Below, piece by piece: positions 8,914 through 17,563 of a DNA stretch of 44,820 nt. The notes under the pieces are model-generated. The model had not been told where the DNA came from. It made no database searches and saw only the letters and a program-made list of their open reading frames with translations. The stretch's first letter is position 1, and every line of letters begins with the position of its first letter. The position numbers and the translations under genes were made by a program. The stretch spans positions 1 through 44,820 of the IMG/VR virus record IMGVR_UViG_3300033388_000746. One strand, written 5' to 3'. Source of the DNA: a virus.

Positions 8914-11352
8914 ATGAAAGGAATAAGTATAGATATAAAATCCGCTGCTTTTCCCGATCAGTTTGTATCTGATTCAAAAAAGAAAACAAAAGAATTTGGA
9001 TTACAAGTGGGTCAAGCTATTCAGTATGAATGGTTCAGGAAAGAAGGGGTAAATCAGTGTAGATTTTACAGTCAATGGTGGGAGTTTAATCGTCTAAGAT
9101 TGTACGCAAGAGGTGAGCAATCAATAGCAAAATATAAAAACGAATTAGCTGTAGATGGAGATTTATCATATTTAAATTTAGATTGGACACCCGTCCCTGT
9201 CATTCCTAAATTTGTTGACATTGTTGTCAATGGAATGTCTGATAGATTATTTAAAGTAAAAGCATATGCTCAAGATGCCATGTCATCAGAAAAAAGAGGA
9301 GAGTTTCAAAACATGGTTGAAAAAAATGTTATATCAAAAGATTTATTCAAGCAAATAGAAAAAGACTTTGATGTAAAGTTATTTTCTATGAATCCTGATG
9401 AATTACCAGAAAGTGATTTAGAGATGGAGCTTTATATGCAAATGAATTATAAACCTGCTATTGAAATTGCAAACGAAGTTGCAATAAATACATTATTAGA
9501 AGAAAATCATTATTCACATACTCGTAAAAGATGTGATATGGATTTAATGACTTTAGGTTTATCAGTTGTTAAACATAATTTTCAGTTGGGAGATGGTATA
9601 AGAGTAGAGTATGTTGATCCTGCCAATGTAGTTTATAGCTATACTGAAAACCCATATTTTAAAGATTGTTTTTATTGGGGAGAAATTAAAACTGTACCTA
9701 TTGGTGAATTGATAAAAATAAAGCCTGACTTGACTAATGAAGATTTAGAAGAAATATCTAAATACAGTCAAGCATGGTATCAATATTATAATGTAGCTGC
9801 AATGTATGAAAACTCTATGTTTTATAGAGATACAGTAACATTAATGTATTTTAATTATAAAACCACTAACACTTTTGTATATAAAAAGAAACAAACAGCT
9901 ACGGGTAATTATAAGGTAGTTCCCAAAGATGATGATTTTAATCCGCCAGAAGAAATGATGGAGGAAGGTAAGTTTGAAAAAGTTACAAAAAAAATAGATG
10001 TATGGTATGACGGTATAATGGTTATGGGTACAAATATATTGTTGAAATGGGAAATGGCACAAAACATGGTTAGGCCTCAATCAGCAAGTCAGTATGCTAT
10101 GCCTAATTATATAGCAACAGCTCCAAGAATGTACAAAGGTAATATTGAATCATTAGTCAGAAGAATGATACCTTTTACTGATTTAATACAAATGACTCAT
10201 TTAAAATTACAACAAGTAATTTCAAGAGTTGTTCCTGATGGTGTATTTATAGATGCCGATGGATTAAACGAAGTAGATTTAGGTACAGGAAATGCTTATA
10301 ATCCTGAAGATGCATTAAGATTATATTTTCAAACGGGTAGTGTTATAGGTAGAAGTTTTACTCAAGACGGTGAGTTTAATAATGCTAAAGTTCCTATTAC
10401 ACAACTTACATCTTCAAGTGGCTCTCAAAAAATGCAAATGTTAATTGGTAATTATAATCATTATATGAATATGATTAGGCAAGTAACAGGATTAAATGAG
10501 GCAAGAGATGGTAGTACGCCTGACCCTAATTCATTAGTAGGGGTTCAAAAATTAGCTGCTTTAAATTCAAACACAGCAACAAGACATATATTAGAAGGAA
10601 GTTTATATTTAACTCAAACTTTAGCTGAAGCCTTGTCTATTAGAACAGCTGACGTATTAGAGTATTCGGATTTTGCAGATGAGTTTGCTATGCAAATAGG
10701 AAAATATAATGTAGGTTTATTAGATGATATAAAAAACCTATACATATATGACTTTGGTATATTTATAGAGGTTTCACCTGATGAAGAACAACAAGCATTG
10801 TTAGAAGCTAATATTCAAACAGCTCTGAACAAACAAGATATAAACTTAGAAGACGCTATTGATATTAGAGAAATAAAAAATCTTAAAATGGCTAATCAAT
10901 TGTTAAAAGTTAAAAGAAAACAAAAGGCTTTACAAGATCAACAGCAAAAACAACAAGAGCAACAAATGCAAGCTCAAGTAAATATGCAGTCGCAACAAGC
11001 AGCTGCACAAATTGCTATGCAAAAAATTCAAATGGAAACACAATCTAAAATGCAAATAAAACAAGCTGAGATTGGTTTTGAAATAGAAAAAATGAAAAAT
11101 GAGGCTGCATTGAAAGAACAATTAATGCAGACTGAATTCCAAATGAATATGCAGCTAAAAGGACTTGAACAATCTCAAATAGATATGAGAGAGAGAAACA
11201 GAGAAAAAGCAAAAGACAACAGAATTAGTCAGCAATCCTCACAACAATCAAAATTAATTGACCAGCGTAAAAATAATTTACCACCTATAAGTTTTGAGTC
11301 TAATGAAGATAGTATGGATGGTTTTGACTTAGCTGAGTTTGACCCACGATAG
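8914..11352 (+). CDS. Portal protein
   Basis: This 812-aa protein follows TerL with no gap (TAAATG). It has the features of podovirus portals: a tryptophan/tyrosine-rich N-terminal clip region (FYSQWWEFNRLRLYARGEQSI), and a stem and wing region with IPFTDLIQMTHLKLQQVISR near residues 415-435. A conserved RQVTGLNEARDGSTPDP lies near residue 525, and a long C-terminal Gln/Met-rich coiled coil (residues about 665-760) is typical of the barrel. It forms the dodecameric ring at the capsid vertex through which DNA passes and onto which the connector proteins assemble. Scaffold and capsid genes follow, as expected. The last 50 residues are acidic and disordered. Confidence 0.85.
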   Translation: MKGISIDIKSAAFPDQFVSDSKKKTKEFGLQVGQAIQYEWFRKEGVNQCRFYSQWWEFNRLRLYARGEQSIAKYKNELAVDGDLSYLNLDWTPVPVIPKFVDIVVNGMSDRLFKVKAYAQDAMSSEKRGEFQNMVEKNVISKDLFKQIEKDFDVKLFSMNPDELPESDLEMELYMQMNYKPAIEIANEVAINTLLEENHYSHTRKRCDMDLMTLGLSVVKHNFQLGDGIRVEYVDPANVVYSYTENPYFKDCFYWGEIKTVPIGELIKIKPDLTNEDLEEISKYSQAWYQYYNVAAMYENSMFYRDTVTLMYFNYKTTNTFVYKKKQTATGNYKVVPKDDDFNPPEEMMEEGKFEKVTKKIDVWYDGIMVMGTNILLKWEMAQNMVRPQSASQYAMPNYIATAPRMYKGNIESLVRRMIPFTDLIQMTHLKLQQVISRVVPDGVFIDADGLNEVDLGTGNAYNPEDALRLYFQTGSVIGRSFTQDGEFNNAKVPITQLTSSSGSQKMQMLIGNYNHYMNMIRQVTGLNEARDGSTPDPNSLVGVQKLAALNSNTATRHILEGSLYLTQTLAEALSIRTADVLEYSDFADEFAMQIGKYNVGLLDDIKNLYIYDFGIFIEVSPDEEQQALLEANIQTALNKQDINLEDAIDIREIKNLKMANQLLKVKRKQKALQDQQQKQQEQQMQAQVNMQSQQAAAQIAMQKIQMETQSKMQIKQAEIGFEIEKMKNEAALKEQLMQTEFQMNMQLKGLEQSQIDMRERNREKAKDNRISQQSSQQSKLIDQRKNNLPPISFESNEDSMDGFDLAEFDPR

Positions 11353-11377
11353 CTTAAAAAAGTTATTGTATAATTAT

Positions 11378-11385
11378 TAACTTTG
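11378..11385 (+). promoter_or_regulatory. Bacteroidota-type -7 element (TAACTTTG)
   Basis: TAACTTTG matches TAnnTTTG and lies in the gap between portal and scaffold genes, 20 bp before the scaffold ATG. It is followed directly by an AAATT repeat leader. It would drive scaffold and capsid expression independently of the terminase/portal transcript. No -33 box is obvious. Confidence 0.45.
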
Positions 11386-11405
11386 TATAAATTAAATTAA
11401 ATTAA

Positions 11406-12548
11406 ATGGATAATATTAAAGTAAAAGCTGTAGAGTTTATTGAAGAAAATAAATCTCAAGCAGAAATAGAAGAAAAACTTCTAAAAGAACACGAAGAAGC
11501 AGAAAACGCTACTAATGTTGTAGCTGAACAAACAACAGAAACAGAGCCTGAAGTAGTAGAAAAAGAAGAAGTAAAAGAAGAAGTTCAGGTTCAACAAGAA
11601 ACTCCCTCGTCAGAGTTAAATGACGAAGACGTTCTTGAATATATTAAAAATAGATATGATAGAGATATCAGCTCTGTTGACGATTTATTTGCACAAAAAG
11701 AAGTAAATGAAGAGTTACCAGAAGATGTGTCTACATATTTAAAATATAAAAAAGAAACAGGACGTGGTATTGAAGACTTTTATAAATTACAAAAAGACTA
11801 CACTACCATGGAAGATGATCAAGTTTTAGCTGACTACTATGCTAATATTGAGGAAGGTCTGGATAGTTTTGATATACAAGATTTATTAGAAGATAAATTT
11901 AGTTTTGATAATGAATTAGATGATCCAAAAGATATTAAAAAAAGAAAGTTAGCTAAAAAAAGAGAACTTGCGAAAGCAAAAAAGTATTTCAATGATCAAA
12001 AAGATAAATATAAAGTTCCTCTTGAGTCAAGTGGGAATGGGTTATCTGACAAAGACAGAGAAAGATTAGATGCTTATACAAGTTATATTGATGAATCTAA
12101 AACTGTGCAAGAAGCTCAGAAAAAGAAGTATGATTGGTTTCTCAAGAAAACTGATGAGGTTTTCAACAATGAGTTCAAAGGTTTTGAATTTAATGTCGGG
12201 GATAAAAATTTTACTTACAAGCCTGGTGATGCATCGGAAATTAAAAATGTTCAAAGTGATGTCAATAATTTTGTTGGCAAATATATGGACAAAAACGGTT
12301 TAATTAACGATGCGAAGGGATACCATAAAGCATTATCAATTGCTATGAATCCCGAAAAATACGCCAAGTTTTTTTATGAGCAAGGTATGGCTGATGCTGT
12401 GGCTGATGTTTCTAAAAAATCAAAAAACATTAACATGGATATCAGACAAGCTTCTCAGAGTGTGTCAAAAGATGGTTTAAAAATAAGAGCTATCGGTGAT
12501 ACAAGCAGTGGTAGAGGACTCAAAATTAAAAGTATAAAACGAGTATAA
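11406..12548 (+). CDS. Capsid scaffolding protein
   Basis: This 380-aa protein is highly charged and helical, and lies between the portal and major capsid genes, the usual scaffold position. The N-terminus (residues 1-75) is very acidic and Glu/Val/Thr-rich, the middle (about 100-260) is coiled-coil-like with many Lys/Glu/Asp, and the C-terminus (about 330-380) is basic (DGLKIRAIGDTSSGRGLKIK). In scaffolds a basic C-terminal tail commonly binds the capsid protein. No catalytic motif for a head protease was seen. The start follows a four-unit AAATT leader. Role is inferred from position and composition rather than from a sequence motif. Confidence 0.75.
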   Translation: MDNIKVKAVEFIEENKSQAEIEEKLLKEHEEAENATNVVAEQTTETEPEVVEKEEVKEEVQVQQETPSSELNDEDVLEYIKNRYDRDISSVDDLFAQKEVNEELPEDVSTYLKYKKETGRGIEDFYKLQKDYTTMEDDQVLADYYANIEEGLDSFDIQDLLEDKFSFDNELDDPKDIKKRKLAKKRELAKAKKYFNDQKDKYKVPLESSGNGLSDKDRERLDAYTSYIDESKTVQEAQKKKYDWFLKKTDEVFNNEFKGFEFNVGDKNFTYKPGDASEIKNVQSDVNNFVGKYMDKNGLINDAKGYHKALSIAMNPEKYAKFFYEQGMADAVADVSKKSKNINMDIRQASQSVSKDGLKIRAIGDTSSGRGLKIKSIKRV

Positions 12549-12569
12549 ATTTTAAAAAAAAATTAAAAA

Positions 12570-14009
12570 ATGTCAGTACAATTAAACCCAGGATTTGCTT
12601 TACAGCCATCAGCTCAAAAGCAAGTTCTATCTACAAACTACATAACTAATTTTGATTTCTTAAATCAGTATCTTCCTGATACTTATGAAAAGGAATTTGA
12701 GCGTTATGGAAATAGAACAGTAGCTTCATTCTTAAGAATGGTAGGTGCTGAAATGCCAACTAATTCAGATATGATTAAGTGGGCAGAACAAGGAAGATTA
12801 CATACTAAATATGTAAACTGTTCTTCTGGTCAAGCAGCTGGTGTAAATACAGCAACAATTACTATTGCTGATCCTAACATACCAGGATTAGTTGCTAACC
12901 AAACAAGTATTGGACTAAGAGTAGGTCAGACAGTTATGATTTCTGATAACACGCCTGGTTCTACATTATCTAACAAAGGTGTTATCTCAACTGCTCCAAC
13001 TCCAGGTGCTAATACATTTGTAGTAGAGTATTACGAAGCGGGAGGACAAACTTTTGCTGCAGGTGTAACAGTCTCTGTATTTGTTTATGGTTCTGAATTT
13101 GCAAAAGGAACACCAGGAATGCAAGGATCTTTAGAAGCTGATGATGTATTCTTTTCTAATAAGCCTATTATCATGAAAGACACTTACGCAGTTTCTGGTT
13201 CTGATATGGCACAAATCGGTTGGGTAGAAATCCAAACTGAAAATGGTGCTAACGGATACTTATGGTATTTAAAGTCTGAGCATGAAACAAGATTACGTTT
13301 TGAAGACTACATGGAAACTGCAATGATTGAGGCTGTACCTGCGGGAACAGGTTCTGGTGCAGAAACTTACTTAAGTTCAGCTACAGGGGGTGCATTCCCA
13401 CACGCTGGTTCTGAAGGAGTATTCTTTGCAGTAAACAATAGAGGAAATGTTTGGGGTGGAGGAAACCCAACTACTCTTGCAGGTTTTGATTCTATGATTC
13501 AAAGACTTGACAAGCAAGGTGCTATTGAAGAAAATGTAATTTTCTGTAACAGAAACTTCTCATTTGATATTGATGATATGTTAGCTGCACAAAACTCTTA
13601 CGGAGCGGGTGGAACTTCATATGGTCTATTTGACAATGATAAGGATATGGCGTTAAACTTAGGTTTCACAGGATTTAGAAGAGGTTATGACTTCTATAAG
13701 TCTGACTGGAAATACCTAAATGACCCTACAATGAGAGGTGGTTTAGTTGGTGGTGGTGTGAATGGACTTTTAGTTCCTGCAGGATCAACATCAGTTTATG
13801 ACCAAATCTTAGGTAAAAACGCTAAGAGACCATTCTTACACGTGAGATACAGAGCGTCTGAGACTGAGAATAGACGTTACAAGACTTGGATTACAGGTTC
13901 TGCGGGAGGTGCTGCTACATCTGATATAGATGCTATGACAGTTAACTTCTTAACAGAAAGAGCTGTTTGTACTTTAGGTGCGAACAACTTCTTCCTATTC
14001 AATGCTTAA
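12570..14009 (+). CDS. Major capsid protein
   Basis: This 479-aa protein begins MSVQLNPGFALQPSAQKQVL, followed by NYITNFDFLNQYLPDTYEKE and a conserved YGNRTVASFLRMVGAE segment. Together these resemble HK97-fold capsid proteins of Bacteroidota podoviruses, including crAss-like ones. Its codon use is richer in C-ending codons than its neighbours (for example TTC and AAC), consistent with very high expression. A Gly/Ala-rich insert at about residues 90-180 may be a surface domain. The gene follows the scaffold by 21 bp and is closed by a strong GC-rich terminator, so it can be transcribed with the scaffold in large amounts. Confidence 0.88.
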   Translation: MSVQLNPGFALQPSAQKQVLSTNYITNFDFLNQYLPDTYEKEFERYGNRTVASFLRMVGAEMPTNSDMIKWAEQGRLHTKYVNCSSGQAAGVNTATITIADPNIPGLVANQTSIGLRVGQTVMISDNTPGSTLSNKGVISTAPTPGANTFVVEYYEAGGQTFAAGVTVSVFVYGSEFAKGTPGMQGSLEADDVFFSNKPIIMKDTYAVSGSDMAQIGWVEIQTENGANGYLWYLKSEHETRLRFEDYMETAMIEAVPAGTGSGAETYLSSATGGAFPHAGSEGVFFAVNNRGNVWGGGNPTTLAGFDSMIQRLDKQGAIEENVIFCNRNFSFDIDDMLAAQNSYGAGGTSYGLFDNDKDMALNLGFTGFRRGYDFYKSDWKYLNDPTMRGGLVGGGVNGLLVPAGSTSVYDQILGKNAKRPFLHVRYRASETENRRYKTWITGSAGGAATSDIDAMTVNFLTERAVCTLGANNFFLFNA

Positions 14010-14028
14010 ACTGAAGTAAACTAATATA

Positions 14029-14056
14029 GGGGGGATTCGTCCCCCCTTTATTTTTA
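14029..14056 (+). terminator. Intrinsic terminator after capsid gene
   Basis: A perfect seven-pair stem GGGGGGA/TCCCCCC closes on a TTCG tetraloop and is followed by TTTATTTTT. It lies 19 bp past the capsid stop codon. The run of G:C pairs is striking in this AT-rich genome and should stop most transcripts from the scaffold/capsid unit. Confidence 0.9.
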
Positions 14057-14080
14057 AATTAAATTAAATTAAATATTATT

Positions 14081-14836
14081 ATGAAAAAAACACACGAAAA
14101 ATTCGTATCAAAGTCTTATAGACTAAAAAGACAAGACGCACCATTATCTTATATGTTAGCGTCAAGACACTCATCAAGATTTCCATTATTACATTTTGAC
14201 GAAGAAACAGGAACTAACAGGCCATTACGTTATGCACGTAATCAAAAATCACCTTTTGAAGACGAGCAAGATGGAAATGCAATATTAGAACCTGTAGTAT
14301 TTGAAGATGGCTTTCTAACTGTGGAAAAACAAAATCAAGTATTACAACAATTTTTACATTATCATCCACAAAATGGTATGGTATTTGAAGAAATAAATAA
14401 TGCAAGAGATGCTCAAGAAGAGTTAGAGTTAGCAGAAATGCAACTTAATGCTCAAATTCAGGCAAAAGAATTATCTACAGATAAACTTGTAACTGTATGT
14501 AGAGTTTTCTTAGGAGGTAGTGTAGATAAAATGTCTACAGCAGAATTAAAAAGAGACGTTTTAATGTTTTCTAAATCTCAGCCAGAAGAGTTTATGAATA
14601 TATTAAATGATCCTTTATTAGAACTACAAGACACTGTAATACAAATGTTCTCATCTAACTTGTTACAATTTAAAAATGGGCAAAAAGACGTACACTTTAA
14701 CTACAAGAAAAATAAAAAACGTATGTTAACTGTACCTTTTGGTGAAGATCCTTACTATATTGTGGCTTCTTATTTTCAAAGTGATGAAGGATTAGAAACT
14801 TTTAAAATGTTAAAAAAGACCTTAAATAAAGAATAG
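14081..14836 (+). CDS. Conserved hypothetical protein following the capsid gene
   Basis: This 251-aa soluble protein has a basic N-terminus (EKFVSKSYRLKRQDAPLSYM). A conserved block VLQQFLHYHPQNGMVFEE lies near residues 85-105. The long helical centre (QEELELAEMQLNAQIQAKEL) is followed by a C-terminal segment with KNKKRMLTVPFGEDPYYIVA near residues 210-230. I recall this overall pattern from conserved proteins near capsid genes of marine phages, without an assigned function. The position between capsid and small head proteins suggests a head-completion or assembly role. It begins behind a four-unit AAATT leader just past the capsid terminator, so it may be reached only by readthrough or by an unseen promoter. 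Confidence 0.7.
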   Translation: MKKTHEKFVSKSYRLKRQDAPLSYMLASRHSSRFPLLHFDEETGTNRPLRYARNQKSPFEDEQDGNAILEPVVFEDGFLTVEKQNQVLQQFLHYHPQNGMVFEEINNARDAQEELELAEMQLNAQIQAKELSTDKLVTVCRVFLGGSVDKMSTAELKRDVLMFSKSQPEEFMNILNDPLLELQDTVIQMFSSNLLQFKNGQKDVHFNYKKNKKRMLTVPFGEDPYYIVASYFQSDEGLETFKMLKKTLNKE

Positions 14837-14845
14837 TAATTTCTT

Positions 14846-14853
14846 TATATTTG
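14846..14853 (+). promoter_or_regulatory. Bacteroidota-type -7 element (TATATTTG)
   Basis: TATATTTG fits TAnnTTTG and lies 10 bp past the stop of the preceding gene and 38 bp before ATG 14891. Candidate promoter for the two small head-protein genes that follow. No clear -33 box. Confidence 0.45.
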
Positions 14854-14890
14854 TACTTTATTAACTAATACCCTTAATCATATTTTTATT

Positions 14891-15253
14891 ATGGAAAAAT
14901 TTATATCATTCACAAACACTGCAGCTTCAATTGCGGGAGGACTAAATATATTCCCTTCAGCAGACGTTGCTACAGTAATACAAACTTCAGCTACAAGAGT
15001 AACTGTATCTTTCAAAAATCATTCAGCAGATTATGATGAATTATTAATTAATCATACAGCTCTTCCTGCTTATAATGCAGCAACACCTAATCAGTGTACA
15101 GCTATGAGAGATTTAATTATAGATACTGTAGCGTCATCATTATCAACGGGATGGACAAGTCCTATATTTAATTTAGTTATTCCTGGACCAACTGAGTTGG
15201 TAGCAGCAGCAGCAGGAACACAAGTTGTGATTACAAGCATCGCTTGGCAATAG
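14891..15253 (+). CDS. Small head-region structural protein (120 aa)
   Basis: This Ala/Thr/Ser-rich beta protein has no charged helices, and begins MEKFISFTNTAASIAGGLNI. A repeated alternating hydrophobic pattern (TVIQTSATRVTVSFKNHS) suggests a small beta-barrel or jelly-roll-like fold. Composition and location in a capsid-adjacent transcription unit fit a head decoration or head-fibre subunit. No family was recognised. It is separated by 24 bp from the larger 408-aa protein and is probably coexpressed with it. Confidence 0.6.
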   Translation: MEKFISFTNTAASIAGGLNIFPSADVATVIQTSATRVTVSFKNHSADYDELLINHTALPAYNAATPNQCTAMRDLIIDTVASSLSTGWTSPIFNLVIPGPTELVAAAAGTQVVITSIAWQ

Positions 15254-15277
15254 TATTAACTAAAAAAATAAGATAAC

Positions 15278-16504
15278 ATGACAGCTAAATATTTAGAAAT
15301 ACCTATAAATTCACAGGCGGCCTCTGGCACTATGGATTTGGTAATAAATTCCAGAGCGTCAACTACTCTTGCAAATGGTACTAACAGTTCTTTAGGAAAT
15401 GTTGCTACAGCAACTAATCCTCAAGGTGGAACGGGTTATCCTACTCCTCCTGGTGGGGGTGTAGCTACCGCTACAGGTGGTTCACAACCAGGAAATGGAA
15501 GTGGAATGACGGTTACATTTACACAAGCAGGTGGTGTTGTACAAACTAATACGATAGTTATTGTACAAGCAGGTGCAGGATATGCAGTTGGAGATACAGG
15601 TACTATTACTACTGGTAGTGGTACTGCAACGTATGTAATTGCATCTGTAAATAACTCGGCTGCACCAACAGTTCTTAAAGATTCTGGTGCATCATTTACA
15701 TCTGCCGATGTTGGTAATGTAATATACAGCGGTACTTCAGGTGTAAGCACTATTGCTTCTTTTCAATCAGCAACACAAGTTACTTGTAATGCTGCTATAT
15801 TTCCTTCAGGTGGGGAAACGTGGAACATGAGAAAAGGTAAGCAATTAAATAGTACAGGAGCTACATTTACATCACGTAAAGTAAGAGTTGGTGATAAAGT
15901 TGACAACACTACAGCAGGAACAAGCACTACTGTAGCTGCTTTAATTGATGAAAACGCATTAACACTTACAAATGATATTTTTGCAGCTGCAGGTGAATTT
16001 GATGATAATTTTACTATCACTCCTTTAGCTACAGAAGTTTATGATCCAACAGCATCATTTACAACTACTGTTACTTTAGATGATGTAGTAGAAAACACGT
16101 CAGATAGTGTTACAGGTTCTATTTCAGCAATTCTTGATGATTTTAGACTTAGTACAACTCAAGGTGCAATGTTTGGAGACGGTGATTCTTACAAAGTTTA
16201 CGACCAAACTTCAACTTCTAATAAATTGTATCAAATTGATCAAATTATAGGTGTTGACAGAGGTGCAGATAACTTTAAAACAGTAATGTATTTAAACTCT
16301 ATAAATGCAAATGCTGATACAGTTACAATAAACCATTCAGATGCAGGTACAGGTAGAATTGTTGCTTCGGCAATTGAGACTGCTTTAGTTAGAGGAGCTG
16401 TAGGAGTTAACCTACCAGAACCTCCAGGACCAGCTGTAACACGTGTACTGATGCCAATCTTTGCAAACAGTCAAGTGGTTGTTGAAAGTGTAGTTGTAGG
16501 ATAA
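15278..16504 (+). CDS. Probable head/surface structural protein with GYxxGD module
   Basis: This 408-aa protein is Thr/Ala/Gly-rich and beta-stranded. Residues about 45-125 contain GGTGYPTPP and GGVVQTNTIVIVQAGAGYAVGD, the same GGV...GxGYxxGD module found several times in the fibre. Two further repeat-like units, each with a T-x-T/V surface pattern (GASFTSADVGNVIYSGTSGV and GATFTSRKVRVGDKVDNTTA), lie at residues about 130-240. The C-terminal third (VYDQTSTSNKLYQIDQIIGVD and ALVRGAVGVNLPEPPGP) looks like an anchoring domain. It may be a capsid fibre or decoration protein. It is the last gene before a strong terminator. Confidence 0.65.
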   Translation: MTAKYLEIPINSQAASGTMDLVINSRASTTLANGTNSSLGNVATATNPQGGTGYPTPPGGGVATATGGSQPGNGSGMTVTFTQAGGVVQTNTIVIVQAGAGYAVGDTGTITTGSGTATYVIASVNNSAAPTVLKDSGASFTSADVGNVIYSGTSGVSTIASFQSATQVTCNAAIFPSGGETWNMRKGKQLNSTGATFTSRKVRVGDKVDNTTAGTSTTVAALIDENALTLTNDIFAAAGEFDDNFTITPLATEVYDPTASFTTTVTLDDVVENTSDSVTGSISAILDDFRLSTTQGAMFGDGDSYKVYDQTSTSNKLYQIDQIIGVDRGADNFKTVMYLNSINANADTVTINHSDAGTGRIVASAIETALVRGAVGVNLPEPPGPAVTRVLMPIFANSQVVVESVVVG

Positions 16505-16525
16505 CTATATAACACAATATTTAAG

Positions 16526-16558
16526 AGAGGCTACAAAAAAAGTAGCCTCTTTTTTTTT
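16526..16558 (+). terminator. Intrinsic terminator closing the head gene block
   Basis: A perfect nine-pair stem AGAGGCTAC/GTAGCCTCT with a seven-A loop is followed by eight T residues. It starts 22 bp after the 408-aa gene. It is a textbook Rho-independent terminator and separates head genes from the connector/tail genes. Confidence 0.93.
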
Positions 16559-16560
16559 GC

Positions 16561-16568
16561 TATATTTG
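16561..16568 (+). promoter_or_regulatory. Bacteroidota-type -7 element (TATATTTG) after terminator
   Basis: TATATTTG begins two bases past the T-tract of the terminator and 24 bp before the next ATG. The back-to-back arrangement of terminator and TAnnTTTG element strongly suggests a new transcription start for the connector and tail genes. Confidence 0.6.
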
Positions 16569-16591
16569 TAAAAGATTAAAAAGTATTTTCT

Positions 16592-17560
16592 ATGGCTATG
16601 ATTGACGATGTGAGGAATACAGTATTAGCAATTATTAATAAAAATAATTACGGATATTTATCACCTCAAGACTTTAATTTATATGCAACTCAAGCTCAGT
16701 TGGATATATATGAAGATTATTTTTATCAGTATAATAGTTGGATAAATAAAGAAAACGTTAGACAATCAGGTACGGGTTATGCAGATATTGTAAAAGGATT
16801 AGTAGAAGTTATAGATTCTTTTTCTAAACAAGTTTTTTTAACACAAGCAAATGCAAATACTTTTAATTTACCAGCTGATTATTATTTAATTAATAAAGTA
16901 TTTTATTATCCAACTTTATTAGTTAGTGGCTTGTCAAGTTTAGGTAATTTACCCAATACATTAAATTCTACAGGAACACCTTTCGTTCCTCTTGGTGGTT
17001 TTAATATTGCACAATTTCCAAATACGGGTGCTTTAGTAGTAAACACTGATTCAACTTCTTTAGCTGAAGCATATGTAACAGCTGTACCAACAACAAGTCA
17101 ATTAACTCTTTCTTCATCTATATTTAATGTTCCTGCGGGTGGTGAGGGCTATGCTGTTTATGATAATGCTAATATAACAGAAGTTGAAAGAGTTAGTCAA
17201 AATAAAATATTTTATTTAACAAGCTCTACAATAACAACACCATCTAATCAGTATCCTGCATATGTATTAGATGCAAATATTATTACCGTTTATCCAACAA
17301 CAATAATGAATGCAGGGCAAATAAAAGCACAGTATGTAAGGTATCCAAAAGCACCACAATGGACATACAATACAATATCCGGAGGAGCACCATTATTTAA
17401 TCCAAGCTTACCTGGTTTTCAAGATTTTGAATTACCAGAATCAGACAAACCTGGTTTAATATCAAAAATTTGCCAATATGTTGGTATTGAGATAAGAGAA
17501 GATATGGTGTATAAATTTGGACAAACAGAAGATTTAATTGATTCACAAACACAATCATAA
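16592..17560 (+). CDS. Head-tail connector/adaptor-type protein
   Basis: This 322-aa protein has a helical N-terminus (MAMIDDVRNTVLAIINKNNY, then SPQDFNLYATQAQLDIYEDY) that resembles the helical core of podovirus adaptor proteins. A beta-rich insert at about residues 130-200 is followed by a C-terminal region ending in helices (CQYVGIEIREDMVYKFGQTE). It precedes a second adaptor-like protein and the nozzle gene, the expected order for connector components that sit under the portal. It starts a new unit just after the terminator and promoter pair and is 3 bp from the next gene. Assigned from position and pattern. Confidence 0.65.
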   Translation: MAMIDDVRNTVLAIINKNNYGYLSPQDFNLYATQAQLDIYEDYFYQYNSWINKENVRQSGTGYADIVKGLVEVIDSFSKQVFLTQANANTFNLPADYYLINKVFYYPTLLVSGLSSLGNLPNTLNSTGTPFVPLGGFNIAQFPNTGALVVNTDSTSLAEAYVTAVPTTSQLTLSSSIFNVPAGGEGYAVYDNANITEVERVSQNKIFYLTSSTITTPSNQYPAYVLDANIITVYPTTIMNAGQIKAQYVRYPKAPQWTYNTISGGAPLFNPSLPGFQDFELPESDKPGLISKICQYVGIEIREDMVYKFGQTEDLIDSQTQS

Positions 17561-17563
17561 AAG

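Noticed and set aside
6667-14009. Firm assignment to the crAss-like group
   Set aside because: TerL, portal, capsid and nozzle look similar in style, but early genes differ and no large RNA polymerase subunits are seen. A phylogeny of TerL and capsid would be decisive.
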